NCBI GenBank assembly: GCA_002482965.1
Contig: DLGZ01000050.1
Location: 178,708-202,639 of the forward strand
DNA from: Verrucomicrobiaceae bacterium UBA7681
Lineage (GTDB): Bacteria; Verrucomicrobiota; Verrucomicrobiia; Verrucomicrobiales; Verrucomicrobiaceae
DNA length: 23,932 nucleotides
Reading direction: 5' to 3'
Part shown: in pieces, positions 1 through 6,539 of the stretch
How the letters are laid out: every line of letters starts with the position of its first letter
How positions within the stretch are numbered: position 1 is the first letter of the stretch
The notes under the pieces: generated by a model
Told to the model about the DNA's origin: nothing
The model's input: the letters and a program-made list of their open reading frames with translations, nothing else
Databases searched by the model: none
Program-made: the position numbers and the translations under genes

Positions 1-3
1 CAC

Positions 4-429
4 TCAAGCCCGCTCCCACCGCAATTTACGCTCCTGCTCGCGAATCGGTTGATCATTGATGCTGGCATAGCGCCTGGCCATGTAGCCGTTCTCATCAAAC
101 TCCCAGTTCTCATTGCCATGGCTGCGCCACCACTGCCCAGCGTCGTCGTGCCATTCGTATTCAAAGCGCACGGCAATCCGGTTTCCCGTGAAGGCCCAAA
201 GCGTTTTCTTGAGGCGGTAGTCCTGCTCCCTGATCCACTTCTTTTTCAGGAACTCGACGACTTCAGCGCGACCATTGAGAAAGACATCGCGGTTGCGCCA
301 TTCGGTGTCGGTCGTGTAGGCCAGCGAGACGCGCTCGGGATCGCGGCTGTTCCAGGCATCTTCAGCGGCCTGGACTTTTTTGATCGCTGTTTCTTCGGTG
401 AAAGGTGGCAGGGGTGGGCGTGGGTTCAT
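4..429 (-). CDS. DUF1348 family, NTF2/SnoaL-like protein
   Basis: A 141-residue soluble protein that looks like a complete DUF1348 (COG3558) member, a one-domain NTF2/SnoaL-like alpha+beta barrel. Hallmarks seen are the N-terminal PPFTEETA, the AEDAWNSRDPERV helix, TEWRNRD, AVRFEYEWHD, QWWRSHGNENWEFD and the final RRYASINDQPI. No signal peptide or membrane segment is visible. The ATG overlaps the TGA of the upstream PPOX-family gene as ATGA, so the two are almost certainly translationally coupled and this is the last gene of a three-gene operon. The biochemical role of the family is not established; the NTF2-like cavity suggests binding or turnover of a small hydrophobic molecule (inference). 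Family assignment is firm, function unknown. Confidence 0.9.
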   Translation of the reverse strand: MNPRPPLPPFTEETAIKKVQAAEDAWNSRDPERVSLAYTTDTEWRNRDVFLNGRAEVVEFLKKKWIREQDYRLKKTLWAFTGNRIAVRFEYEWHDDAGQWWRSHGNENWEFDENGYMARRYASINDQPIREQERKLRWERA

Positions 430-1031
430 GGTGTTTGCAGCTTGAGTTGAGATTCGAGTTCGGCAATGCGGGCCTTCAGCGGTGCGACAGCGTCTTGCAC
501 TTCGGCAGCGGTGAAGCGTGGGGTGATGAATTTGGGACAGTTCCAGTCGTAGGATAAAACATCGATGACAAAGATACGCTCCACCTTGGCCGCATGACCT
601 CCGGGCGGGGCGATCTTGGCAACGAGATCGGGATGCTCACGCGCATCCAGCACTTTGGCGTGGCCTAGAATCTTCAAACGCTCACGGGCTGGGTAGTCCA
701 TGAGAAAGAGACTGACGCGGTCAGTCTTCGCGAGGCTGCCCACACTGATCATCTGGCGGTTGCCGCCATGATCAGCGAACATGAGTTCATTCGGTCCGGT
801 GACGCGCAGAAAGCCCTTCGTTCCGCCACGATGCTGGAGATACGGCCAGCCATTTTCCGTGATGGTGGCCATGTAGAATGAGTCGCGTTCGAAGATGAAC
901 GTCGCCTCCGCTGCGGTGAGCGCATCACGCTCAGGCATGGATTCAAAGGCGGGATACGTCCGCCCATAGTAGTGACGCTCCGCCTCGAAGACAGCAGGCG
1001 TGAGCACAGTATGCATGAATCGGTCGGCCAT
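426..1031 (-). CDS. Pyridoxamine 5'-phosphate oxidase (PPOX) family flavoprotein
   Basis: A 201-residue cytoplasmic protein of the FMN-binding split-barrel (PPOX-like) superfamily. The core motifs are ERDSFYMATITENGWPYLQH (residues about 48-67), GGTKGFLRV, ELMFADHGGNRQMISVGSL and RVSLFLMDYPARERLKILG. The C-terminus, from about residue 180, is a short predicted helix or coiled coil (PLKARIAELESQL). The frame stays open up to 1388, but that extension is rejected because it overlaps the DsrE-like gene in another frame; the Met at 1031 is the first that leaves that gene intact. It lies 43 bp after the DsrE-like gene and overlaps the next gene by ATGA. It probably acts in flavin-dependent redox chemistry or FMN/F420 binding; the substrate cannot be told. 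Confidence 0.85.
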   Translation of the reverse strand: MADRFMHTVLTPAVFEAERHYYGRTYPAFESMPERDALTAAEATFIFERDSFYMATITENGWPYLQHRGGTKGFLRVTGPNELMFADHGGNRQMISVGSLAKTDRVSLFLMDYPARERLKILGHAKVLDAREHPDLVAKIAPPGGHAAKVERIFVIDVLSYDWNCPKFITPRFTAAEVQDAVAPLKARIAELESQLKLQTP

Positions 1032-1074
1032 AATCGAGGTGGGGCGGGGGTTGCTGAGAATGAAGTAGGATGTA

Positions 1075-1446
1075 TCAGAATACGAGTGTCTGCCAGCCTT
1101 CGGCCAGATAACGGCGGATGCTAGCCAGCCCAGGAGTTCCAGCCAGTGCATGATCTTTGATTTCAGGCAGGCCGCAGGCTTCGACTTCCTTCGTTGCGCC
1201 AAAGACAGCGGAGCAGCCGCAGGAGGCACCGGTGATGACTGGACGCACGGCATCGTAAAGTCCGTGTGCCGGATGTGTGGGCTTCGTGAGTTCGGCAGGC
1301 CAGCGTGTGCCGGTGCCGGCGAACACGACATTGACTTCGTCGTTCTTCGCCTGGGCTTCCGCTGCGAGAGCGAGGGCATTGAAGGCACGGCCGAGGGCTT
1401 CTTCGCCGCTTTTAGGATCTGAGGTGATGATGATTGCGAGTTTCAT
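1075..1446 (-). CDS. DsrE/DsrF-like family protein
   Basis: A 123-residue soluble protein of the DsrE-like fold. It opens with a beta-strand, MKLAIIITSD, then an alternating alpha/beta pattern (AFNALALAAEAQ, EVNVVFAGTGTRWP, AVRPVITGASCGCSAVFGA). Cysteines at 76, 78 and 91 sit in the ASCGCSA and VEACG segments, a place where DsrE-like sulfur-carrier proteins often hold their active Cys. The frame extends to 1494, but the Met at 1446 starts directly at the first strand and is preferred. It is the first gene of a three-gene operon and is divergent from the LysR gene, whose dyad operator lies about 100-120 bp upstream. A role in sulfur transfer or redox sensing is plausible but inferred from the fold only. 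Confidence 0.75.
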   Translation of the reverse strand: MKLAIIITSDPKSGEEALGRAFNALALAAEAQAKNDEVNVVFAGTGTRWPAELTKPTHPAHGLYDAVRPVITGASCGCSAVFGATKEVEACGLPEIKDHALAGTPGLASIRRYLAEGWQTLVF

Positions 1447-1522
1447 GGGAGGGGTGTGGTTTGTGTTGGTTTGGTTCAGCTCTTTCTGGAGCAAGTGAAG
1501 ACTGCGCTATCCGTGGGATGGC

Positions 1523-1565
1523 GGGTAATGCCGGTTCCCTGTTGCCGTTATGCCAGATGTGCATA
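1523..1565. promoter_or_regulatory. LysR-type operator, copy A (dyad plus third half-site)
   Basis: Positions 1549-1565 form a perfect interrupted dyad TATGC-N7-GCATA containing the LysR-type T-N11-A signature. A third half-site lies at 1523-1532; on the minus strand it reads GGCATTACCC, 22 bp (about two helical turns) beyond the dyad's GGCATA, on the side facing the DsrE-like operon. This is the usual recognition-site/activation-site layout of LysR regulators. The dyad also covers the ATG at 1550, so the LysR gene may be autoregulated. An almost identical element lies at 5473-5515. Confidence 0.7.
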
Positions 1566-1576
1566 CCCTCGGCGGC

Positions 1577-2473
1577 ATGATGGACCGCATCAGAGCCCTG
1601 CTCACCGTGATCGAAGAAGGCAGTGTCAACCGCGCTGCGGTGCGGCTGCGCATCACCCAGCCTGCGCTGAGCCGCCAGATGCAGGCGCTGGAAAATGAAC
1701 TCGGCGGCAAGCTGCTGGAGCGCGAAACAAGCGGTGTGAAACCCACGGGTCTCGGCCATGCGCTCGTCAAGGCCATGCGCCCGCTGGTGGAAGGCTATGA
1801 TACCGCATTGGCGGAACTTCGCCGTCAGGCACGTGGCGAGCGCTCCGAACTGCGCGTGGGCTACCTGCTTTCCGCTGCGCAGAGCATGCTCACTCCCGCT
1901 CTAGCAAAGCTGCGCAAGTCTCAGCCGGAGGTGAAGCTCAAACTTCATGACATGTCCCCGCGCGAGCAGATCGACGGACTGCGTGCAGGGGAGCTCGATT
2001 TCGCGCTCATTGGGCAAGAAGGTGTGACGGCGGCAAATGAGTTTCACAGCGCTAGGCTCTGCTCTCTCCATGTCTGCGTTGCCGTGGCCGACAGCGACTC
2101 GCTCGCAGCGCGCAAAAACATCACACTCAAAGAGCTGAAGGGCCGCGACTTCATCGGCGTGGATGAAGATCAGGTGCCGGGGCGCAATCGCTGGGCGACT
2201 GCCCTGTGCAAGTCAGCCGGGTTCAAGCCGCGCTTCGTCGTCGTCGTGGATGGCATCACCAATGTGTTCTCTCAAGTCGTCTCTGAGTCAGGCGTAACGC
2301 TGCTGCCCGGCTACTTTGAAAAATTGCAACATCCCGGCGTGACCTTTGTGCCGGTCAGCGATGAAAAGGCCCGCTGGGATTTCATCGTCCTCTGGCAGAA
2401 AGGCCGCGCATCTGCATCCACACGCGCTTTGGTCGAGGCATTGAAGCAGGTCGCCGCAGAAATGAATGCCTGA
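1577..2473 (+). CDS. LysR-type transcriptional regulator
   Basis: A 298-residue regulator. The N-terminal winged HTH spans about residues 3-62 (IRALLTVIEEGSVNRAAVRL, then ITQPALSRQMQALENELGGK). The effector-binding periplasmic-binding-protein-like domain begins near residue 90 (RSELRVGYLLSA) and includes REQIDGLRAGELDFALIG and ESGVTLLPGYF. The frame is open to an ATG at 1550, but that codon lies inside the operator dyad and would add nine residues to a normal LysR N-terminus, so the ATG at 1577 (or 1580) is preferred. It is divergent from the DsrE-PPOX-DUF1348 operon, the classic LysR arrangement. A matching operator in front of the DUF5069 gene suggests a second target. The effector is unknown. 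Confidence 0.93.
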   Translation: MMDRIRALLTVIEEGSVNRAAVRLRITQPALSRQMQALENELGGKLLERETSGVKPTGLGHALVKAMRPLVEGYDTALAELRRQARGERSELRVGYLLSAAQSMLTPALAKLRKSQPEVKLKLHDMSPREQIDGLRAGELDFALIGQEGVTAANEFHSARLCSLHVCVAVADSDSLAARKNITLKELKGRDFIGVDEDQVPGRNRWATALCKSAGFKPRFVVVVDGITNVFSQVVSESGVTLLPGYFEKLQHPGVTFVPVSDEKARWDFIVLWQKGRASASTRALVEALKQVAAEMNA

Positions 2474-2479
2474 GCAGCA

Positions 2480-3067
2480 TTAAGGATTCGGGTACGCCAC
2501 GAATTCATGGATCTGAAGAGCCGCAGCTTCTTCGATCCGAATAAGGATGGCCCGCAGTGCGTTCTTGGCGCGCGAGAGGCGTGACATCACTGTGCCGATG
2601 GGAACTCTGAGCGTTTCCGCGATGTCCCGGTATGATAGTTCCTGAAGATAGAAAAGCACCAGAGGAGCACGGTAATTGGGATCGAGCTGATCCAGGGCCA
2701 GCTCTAGGGTGACATGGTCCACACGCGGCTGGACGGCATTGTCTTCGTCTTGAGTGTTGCCATGCAGATCAGGCTCAAACTCAACGTGCTCATATTTTTT
2801 CTCGCGTCGGGCGATGCCGAGGTACTCGCGATAAAGGGTGGTGAAGAGCCATGTTTTGACCTTGGCGGCATCGCGGAGAGAGGCTCCCTTTCGAGCCCAT
2901 TGCAGAAAGGTTTGCTGCACGAGATCCTGTGCGGTGGCCTCCTGTCGGCACATGCTCATGGCAAATCTGTAAAGACCTGTGTAGTGGGCATCCACGATCT
3001 GCTCAAAATCCGGCAGATCAGCGTGAAGATGCGGTGTGCCCGGAGAGTATGCTGGGTGTGGCGACAT
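2480..3067 (-). CDS. ECF-family RNA polymerase sigma factor
   Basis: A 195-residue sigma-70 family protein of the extracytoplasmic-function type. Region 2 spans about residues 21-90 (FEQIVDAHYTGLYRFAMSMC, QDLVQQTFLQW, KVKTWLFTTLYRE). Region 4 spans about 121-172, with the helix-turn-helix in LSYRDIAETLRVPIGTVMSR. The linker between them is acidic. The Met at 3067 is chosen because the longer frame to 3307 runs over the FMN-reductase gene. Only 19 bp separate it from that gene, so they are probably co-transcribed. No zinc-finger or membrane anti-sigma gene lies beside it, which is unusual for an ECF factor. It converges with the LysR gene with only 6 bp between stop codons. Promoter targets are unknown. 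Confidence 0.92.
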   Translation of the reverse strand: MSPHPAYSPGTPHLHADLPDFEQIVDAHYTGLYRFAMSMCRQEATAQDLVQQTFLQWARKGASLRDAAKVKTWLFTTLYREYLGIARREKKYEHVEFEPDLHGNTQDEDNAVQPRVDHVTLELALDQLDPNYRAPLVLFYLQELSYRDIAETLRVPIGTVMSRLSRAKNALRAILIRIEEAAALQIHEFVAYPNP

Positions 3068-3086
3068 GTCGGCGTTTGCCCAGCGA

Positions 3087-3632
3087 TTAAGATTGAAGCA
3101 GGTCAGGCTTGTTGAACTCGCTCTGCAAAGCCTGAATGCTGCGATGTAGAATGGTCCGCAGATCGTCCTGCGCCAAAATGGACTCCACGTCCACTTTGTT
3201 TGAACCCAGTGGCAGGGAAACGGATGCGTCCTCGATGATCCTTGCCGACATGGTCCGCAGCACCTCACGCAGCGATTCTTGCGCCCAGGTCGAGCCACGC
3301 GCCGCACTCAGGATCACGATGCATTTGCCGGCAAACGCGGGATCACTCACCAGCCAGTCCAGCGCATTCTTGAATGAGCCGGGAAGGCCATGCGCATATT
3401 CCGGTGTCGAGATCAGCATGACGTCGGCCGCTCCAACCGCTCTCCGCCATTCTGCGGCTTCATTCGGCAACGCTGTGCCATTATCCAAATCAGGATTGAA
3501 GTGCGGGAGGTCACCCATTCGCTCGAAGTGTTCAAACGTCATTTCCGCAGGAGCCAGGCGTTCGAAAGCGCCGAGCATTTCCCGGTTGGATGAATGAGCA
3601 CGAAGGCTTCCGCAGAGGGTGAGGAGACGCAT
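3087..3632 (-). CDS. NADPH-dependent FMN reductase family protein
   Basis: A 181-residue flavodoxin-like protein. The FMN-phosphate-binding loop is GSLRAHSSNREML at residues 8-20, and the family signature STPEYAHGLPGSFKNALDWL follows near residues 75-94; the STPEY segment stacks on the isoalloxazine ring in characterised relatives. CIVILSAARGS is the next core strand. Members reduce FMN, quinones, chromate or azo compounds with NAD(P)H; the true substrate cannot be read from sequence. No signal peptide is visible, so it should be cytoplasmic. It sits 63 bp after the secreted hydrolase gene and 19 bp before the ECF sigma gene, so all three may share a transcript. Confidence 0.9.
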   Translation of the reverse strand: MRLLTLCGSLRAHSSNREMLGAFERLAPAEMTFEHFERMGDLPHFNPDLDNGTALPNEAAEWRRAVGAADVMLISTPEYAHGLPGSFKNALDWLVSDPAFAGKCIVILSAARGSTWAQESLREVLRTMSARIIEDASVSLPLGSNKVDVESILAQDDLRTILHRSIQALQSEFNKPDLLQS

Positions 3633-3695
3633 GTGAAGTTTTCTTGGAATGGATCTTGTCCGCCCGGTCCTTCCAGGCGGATTCAGGTCGATGGG

Positions 3696-4697
3696 TTATT
3701 TTTTCGTACTCATCATGCGGCCTGCCACTTTCTCGTTGTAGAAGCGGTGCATTTTCGCGGAGATGAAGTCGAGATGGTCTTCGACGGCGAAATGACCCGC
3801 CTCAAGCCGGTGCAATTCTGCGTTGGGCAGATCCTTCAGGTAGGCCTCTCCGCCTTCGGGCGTGAAAAACACATCTGACTGCCCCCAGAAGATGAGAGTC
3901 TTCGGCTGGTTCTTCTGCAGAAACTCCTGCCACACGGGATAGAGCTCGACGTTTTTGCGGTAGTCATAGAACAGATCCAAATTCACGCGCACAGCGTTCG
4001 GCCTTTGCATGAAGGCGGAGTCATACTCCCAGTTGTCAGGGCTGATGAGATCCGGATTTTTTGCACCATGCAGGTAGATGCCTTTGATGGCGTCGTGAGT
4101 GAGAAATCCTGCCAGTGGCTTCTCTGTTTCCGCCGACCGGTTTTTCCAAAGTGCACCACGAAAGCCGTCCCACGCCGGGGTGAATCCCACTTCATAGGCG
4201 TTGGAGTTCTGGACGATCAGCCAGTCGAGCGCCGCAGGATTGCGCCCTGCAATTCTGAATCCCACCGGACCGCCGTAGTCCTGAACAAACAGGCCGTAAT
4301 GATCGAAGCCTTTGAGCTTGAGGAAGTGCTCCACAATCTCGGAGATGCCATCGAAGGTATAGTCGTAGGTCGCTGGGTCCGGCATGTCGCTGAGACCAAA
4401 ACCCGGATAATCGGGAGCAATCACATGGAAGGTGTCTGAGAGTGACCGGATCAGGTCACGGTATTGGTGCGATCCCGCTGGGAAGCCGTGCAGCAGAACG
4501 ATCTTGGGATTTGCAGGATTGCCCGCTTCACGAAAGGCGATGTTCAGTCCGTCAACCTTGACGGTCCCGAACGTGATGGGATGTGCTTCTGCGTTCATCG
4601 CCTGCTTGTTGGGCTTGGCGGCATGGGCCACGTCACCGATGAAGGTGGATGCGGCAATCAGCGCGATGGCTGTGATGGTTTGGCGTCTGGTTTTCAT
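3696..4697 (-). CDS. Secreted alpha/beta-hydrolase (epoxide hydrolase/haloalkane dehalogenase-like)
   Basis: A 333-residue exported hydrolase. A Sec signal peptide (MKTRRQ, then a hydrophobic core, then DVAHA-A near residue 26) starts at 4697; the longer frame to 4751 would only prepend polar residues. The alpha/beta-hydrolase core shows the oxyanion motif LLHGFPAGSHQYRDLI, the nucleophile elbow VQDYGGPVGFRIA with Asp as nucleophile, the acid in FWGQSD and the His in EAGHFAVEDH. An Asp nucleophile in QDYGG is typical of epoxide hydrolases and haloalkane dehalogenases rather than Ser esterases. The cap region (WKNRSAETEKPLAGF to FYDYRKNVELYPVWQEFL) fits the epoxide-hydrolase-like group. It is followed by the FMN reductase and the ECF sigma factor. 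The substrate is unknown. Confidence 0.88.
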   Translation of the reverse strand: MKTRRQTITAIALIAASTFIGDVAHAAKPNKQAMNAEAHPITFGTVKVDGLNIAFREAGNPANPKIVLLHGFPAGSHQYRDLIRSLSDTFHVIAPDYPGFGLSDMPDPATYDYTFDGISEIVEHFLKLKGFDHYGLFVQDYGGPVGFRIAGRNPAALDWLIVQNSNAYEVGFTPAWDGFRGALWKNRSAETEKPLAGFLTHDAIKGIYLHGAKNPDLISPDNWEYDSAFMQRPNAVRVNLDLFYDYRKNVELYPVWQEFLQKNQPKTLIFWGQSDVFFTPEGGEAYLKDLPNAELHRLEAGHFAVEDHLDFISAKMHRFYNEKVAGRMMSTKK

Positions 4698-4796
4698 GTT
4701 TGTATCTGTGTTTTTGTTTTTGGGTTTGTTGGGATTCCTCAGGACTCTCAATGCGTCGTGGGGGAAATGAGTTGGCTCCGCATGTGCTAGGGCGAG

Positions 4797-4970
4797 CTAT
4801 GTTGGCGACTGCTGTGGGAGGATGGTTTGCAGTTTGGCGGCGTAGTCCCGGCATGAGGGGCAGTCGCCATCCGCCTGCACCCACTCGGGATGCTCGTGCT
4901 GAAGTGCGTTCAGCAAAAAAGCTGCGAGATCTCGCTCGGCAAACTGCCGGGCACTGGCATCTGGATGCAT
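4797..4970 (-). CDS. Small CPSC-motif hypothetical protein (57 aa)
   Basis: A 57-codon frame beginning MHPDASARQFAERDLAAF and ending with TAG at 4797. It has an amphipathic helical first half (AERDLAAFLLNALQHEHPEW) and a CPSC motif in DGDCPSCRDYAAKL, which could bind metal or cycle as a disulfide. The ATG at 4970 lies 27 bp downstream of the DUF5069 stop, on the same strand and closely spaced, so it is probably the second gene of that transcription unit. No Shine-Dalgarno sequence is obvious, in line with most genes here. I do not recognise the family. The sensible composition and the operon position support it being real, but its small size keeps confidence moderate. Confidence 0.5.
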   Translation of the reverse strand: MHPDASARQFAERDLAAFLLNALQHEHPEWVQADGDCPSCRDYAAKLQTILPQQSPT

Positions 4971-4997
4971 GACGGTGATTCGGGTTTGTGGGTTCGC

Positions 4998-5441
4998 CTA
5001 GGCCTCACCGCCAAAGCTGACGTAGTCATCCAGGTCGAGGTAATCGAAGGTGCCATGCACGTCTTCGCGGGCAGGATTGAGGCGCTTGATTTGCGCCGTG
5101 AACCACTCGCGCATCTCGATGTCATTGAAGGACACCGTGTCGGTCCAGTCAGACCACTGGGTGATCTCTAGAATGGTATGCTTGTGAGGTGCCTGCTCAT
5201 TGACCCACAGCAGCACATTCCAGTCGCCCGCACCGGTTTTCACCTGCGCCAGCAGCGCCTCCGGCGTGAGACCGGTGAAGCTGAAGAAGCGACCGTCGTT
5301 CGTGCTGTTATAGACGTATTCACCATTGGTGCCGACCAGCGTTGCACGCGCTTTGTCGAGCATGCGCGGGAGGATGGTGTAACCGCCAAGGCGGACGCGG
5401 GGACTGCGGGGAGGACGTTGGGTAAGGTTTGGTGCTTTCAT
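4998..5441 (-). CDS. DUF5069 domain-containing protein
   Basis: A 147-residue soluble protein. The N-terminal block NLTQRPPRSPRVRLGGYTIL followed by PRMLDKARA is the hallmark of DUF5069, a family common in Verrucomicrobiota and related phyla and of unknown function. The rest is alpha/beta, with many Trp and acidic residues (WNVLLWVNEQAPH, ITQWSDWTDTVSFNDIEMREWF) and an acidic C-terminus (YLDLDDYVSFGG). The frame is open to 5528, but the Met at 5441 immediately precedes the conserved block, and the longer version would overlap the operator. A LysR-type dyad centred 66 bp upstream, identical in geometry to the one beside the LysR gene at 1577, suggests regulation by that protein. A 57-residue CPSC protein follows. 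Confidence 0.85.
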   Translation of the reverse strand: MKAPNLTQRPPRSPRVRLGGYTILPRMLDKARATLVGTNGEYVYNSTNDGRFFSFTGLTPEALLAQVKTGAGDWNVLLWVNEQAPHKHTILEITQWSDWTDTVSFNDIEMREWFTAQIKRLNPAREDVHGTFDYLDLDDYVSFGGEA

Positions 5442-5472
5442 CACCAATACCCTGCGTGTGACTGCGGCTGCC

Positions 5473-5515
5473 GGGTAATGCCGCTTCGTCGTGGCGGCTA
5501 TGCCGAATGCGCATA
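5473..5515. promoter_or_regulatory. LysR-type operator, copy B
   Basis: A second copy of the element at 1523-1565. The perfect dyad TATGC-N7-GCATA lies at 5499-5515, and the third half-site (GGCATTACCC on the minus strand) at 5473-5482 has the same 26-base offset. Hand alignment of the two 43-bp blocks gives 33 identical positions, with the differences concentrated between half-sites. It lies 32-74 bp upstream of the DUF5069 start codon and points the same way relative to that gene as copy A does to the DsrE-like operon. Confidence 0.7.
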
Positions 5516-5542
5516 GCCACTGACCCATGACGGGTCATGGCT
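5515..5542 (-). terminator. Stem-loop after the lysozyme-like gene
   Basis: TGACCC-ATGAC-GGGTCA at 5521-5537 is a perfect 6-bp stem. With one bulged base it extends through AGCCA/TGGCT to about 11 bp (5515-5542). It begins 24 bp beyond the lysozyme-like stop codon on the minus strand and abuts the LysR operator. No T-run follows, so it may be a terminator that is not U-tract-dependent, or a further protein-binding dyad for the DUF5069 promoter. Confidence 0.45.
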
Positions 5543-5566
5543 TCATCGGTGCCAATGAAGAGCTGA

Positions 5567-6451
5567 TCAATGCAGCGGCAGGCCATGCTGCTGCCAGAAG
5601 GCCTGCAGCGCCGCATGCGAACCATTGAACACATTGCGCTCCACCGGCCGGTCAAGATTACCGAAGTAGAGGCTGTTGTGGTGCATGCCGTGATTGTAAA
5701 CTTTCGGCTGTGAGCGGCCATGCGCCCAGTCCACGCCACCATACTGCCACAGCGTCCAGTCAGACCACACCTGGTATTGATGGACCAGTCCACGCGGATG
5801 CCCCGGCGCTGGGTACACCGGCCCCGCACCACTGTCGTGCGCATACAGCGCCAGCCAGTAAGGCATGCGGCGCAGCTTGGCTTTCGTGGCCGGATCCGCG
5901 CTGCTGAGGAGCTGCTTCAAATGCGTGCTGTTTTCCAAATACGCCACCGGCACCACGCCCGTGCGTGATTCCACGCGGCCCATGAAGCGCAGGATGTCGG
6001 AGAGCCGTGAGTTTGCATCAAAGTCCGCGCACAGCAGCAGCGCTGGTGCATTCCACGCCCGGCCACGAGCCAGCGACTGCGCGCGTGAGCAGAATTGATC
6101 CGCCTGCGCCACCGCATCCACATGATTTTGCAGACGGTAGTAAACGCCTGGCAGCATTCCCGCACGATCCGCAGCCGCGAGGAAGTTCCCGCACTTCTCA
6201 TCCAAGTTCCCGCCCTTGCCCGCCCGCGCGATCAAGCCACTCGCCCCATTCGCCCGCAGCGCAGACACATCATGCTCCGAGTAGCTCTGTCCTGCGCGCT
6301 GCTTCTCCTTCGGATCATAGGCCGAAACATTGATGATCTGCGGCATGCCCCACGAGGACGGCGGCAGACTCCCCGCCGTGCCGCCAGAATGCGGTGGAGT
6401 GGTGCATTGAACCAAAGCAAGTGCGAGCGATAGCAGAAGGAGGTGTTTCAT
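5567..6451 (-). CDS. GH25-type lysozyme-like lipoprotein
   Basis: A 294-residue protein with a lipoprotein-type signal (MKHLLLLSLALALVQC, Cys16). Gln at the -1 position of the lipobox is unusual. The rest matches a glycoside hydrolase 25 barrel: NVSAYD near residue 41, GLIARAGKG, the AGMLPGVYYRLQN strand, LLLCADFDAN at 138-147, a long helix, WLALYA, WTLWQYGG at 232-239 and a final NLDRPVERNVFNGS. GH25 lysozymes cut the MurNAc-GlcNAc bond of peptidoglycan using a DxE pair on strand 4; here that position reads D143-F-D145, so the Glu is replaced by Asp. It would be periplasmic or anchored in the outer membrane. It appears monocistronic; a perfect 15-bp palindrome sits just upstream of the start codon. 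Confidence 0.8.
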   Translation of the reverse strand: MKHLLLLSLALALVQCTTPPHSGGTAGSLPPSSWGMPQIINVSAYDPKEKQRAGQSYSEHDVSALRANGASGLIARAGKGGNLDEKCGNFLAAADRAGMLPGVYYRLQNHVDAVAQADQFCSRAQSLARGRAWNAPALLLCADFDANSRLSDILRFMGRVESRTGVVPVAYLENSTHLKQLLSSADPATKAKLRRMPYWLALYAHDSGAGPVYPAPGHPRGLVHQYQVWSDWTLWQYGGVDWAHGRSQPKVYNHGMHHNSLYFGNLDRPVERNVFNGSHAALQAFWQQHGLPLH

Positions 6452-6454
6452 TGG

Positions 6455-6469
6455 AGTGAATGATTCACT
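6455..6469. promoter_or_regulatory. 15-bp perfect palindrome before the lysozyme-like gene
   Basis: AGTGAATGATTCACT is a perfect inverted repeat (7-bp arms, one central base) that starts 3 bp upstream of the lysozyme-like ATG on the minus strand. The position could block promoter escape or translation initiation. No second copy was noticed in the window, so a regulator cannot be named. Confidence 0.4.
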
Positions 6470-6539
6470 TCAGCAGCATGTTCGCAAGGAGCCGTTTTAA
6501 AGCACGGCGCCGCTTTTGCGTGGCTGACCAAGAGTTTTT

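Noticed and set aside
1032..1388. N-terminal extension of the PPOX-family frame
   Set aside because: It overlaps the DsrE-like gene in another frame and has Pro/Arg/Ser-rich shadow composition; the protein is complete from the Met at 1031.
2465..2481. AATGC/GCATT inverted repeat at the LysR/sigma convergence as a bidirectional terminator
   Set aside because: A 5-bp AT-containing stem inside coding sequence with no T-run is too weak to call.
3068..3307. N-terminal extension of the sigma-factor frame
   Set aside because: It lies largely over the 3' end of the FMN-reductase gene and is Cys/Arg-rich with no sigma-factor similarity.
3659..3681. TCCGCC/GGCGGA hairpin between the hydrolase and FMN-reductase genes as a terminator
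   Set aside because: The stem is only 6 bp with an 11-base loop and no T-run follows, so operon read-through is at least as likely.
6491..6508. GCCGT/ACGGC hairpin after the acyl-carrier-like gene
   Set aside because: A 5-bp stem with an 8-base loop and no T-run; could occur by chance.
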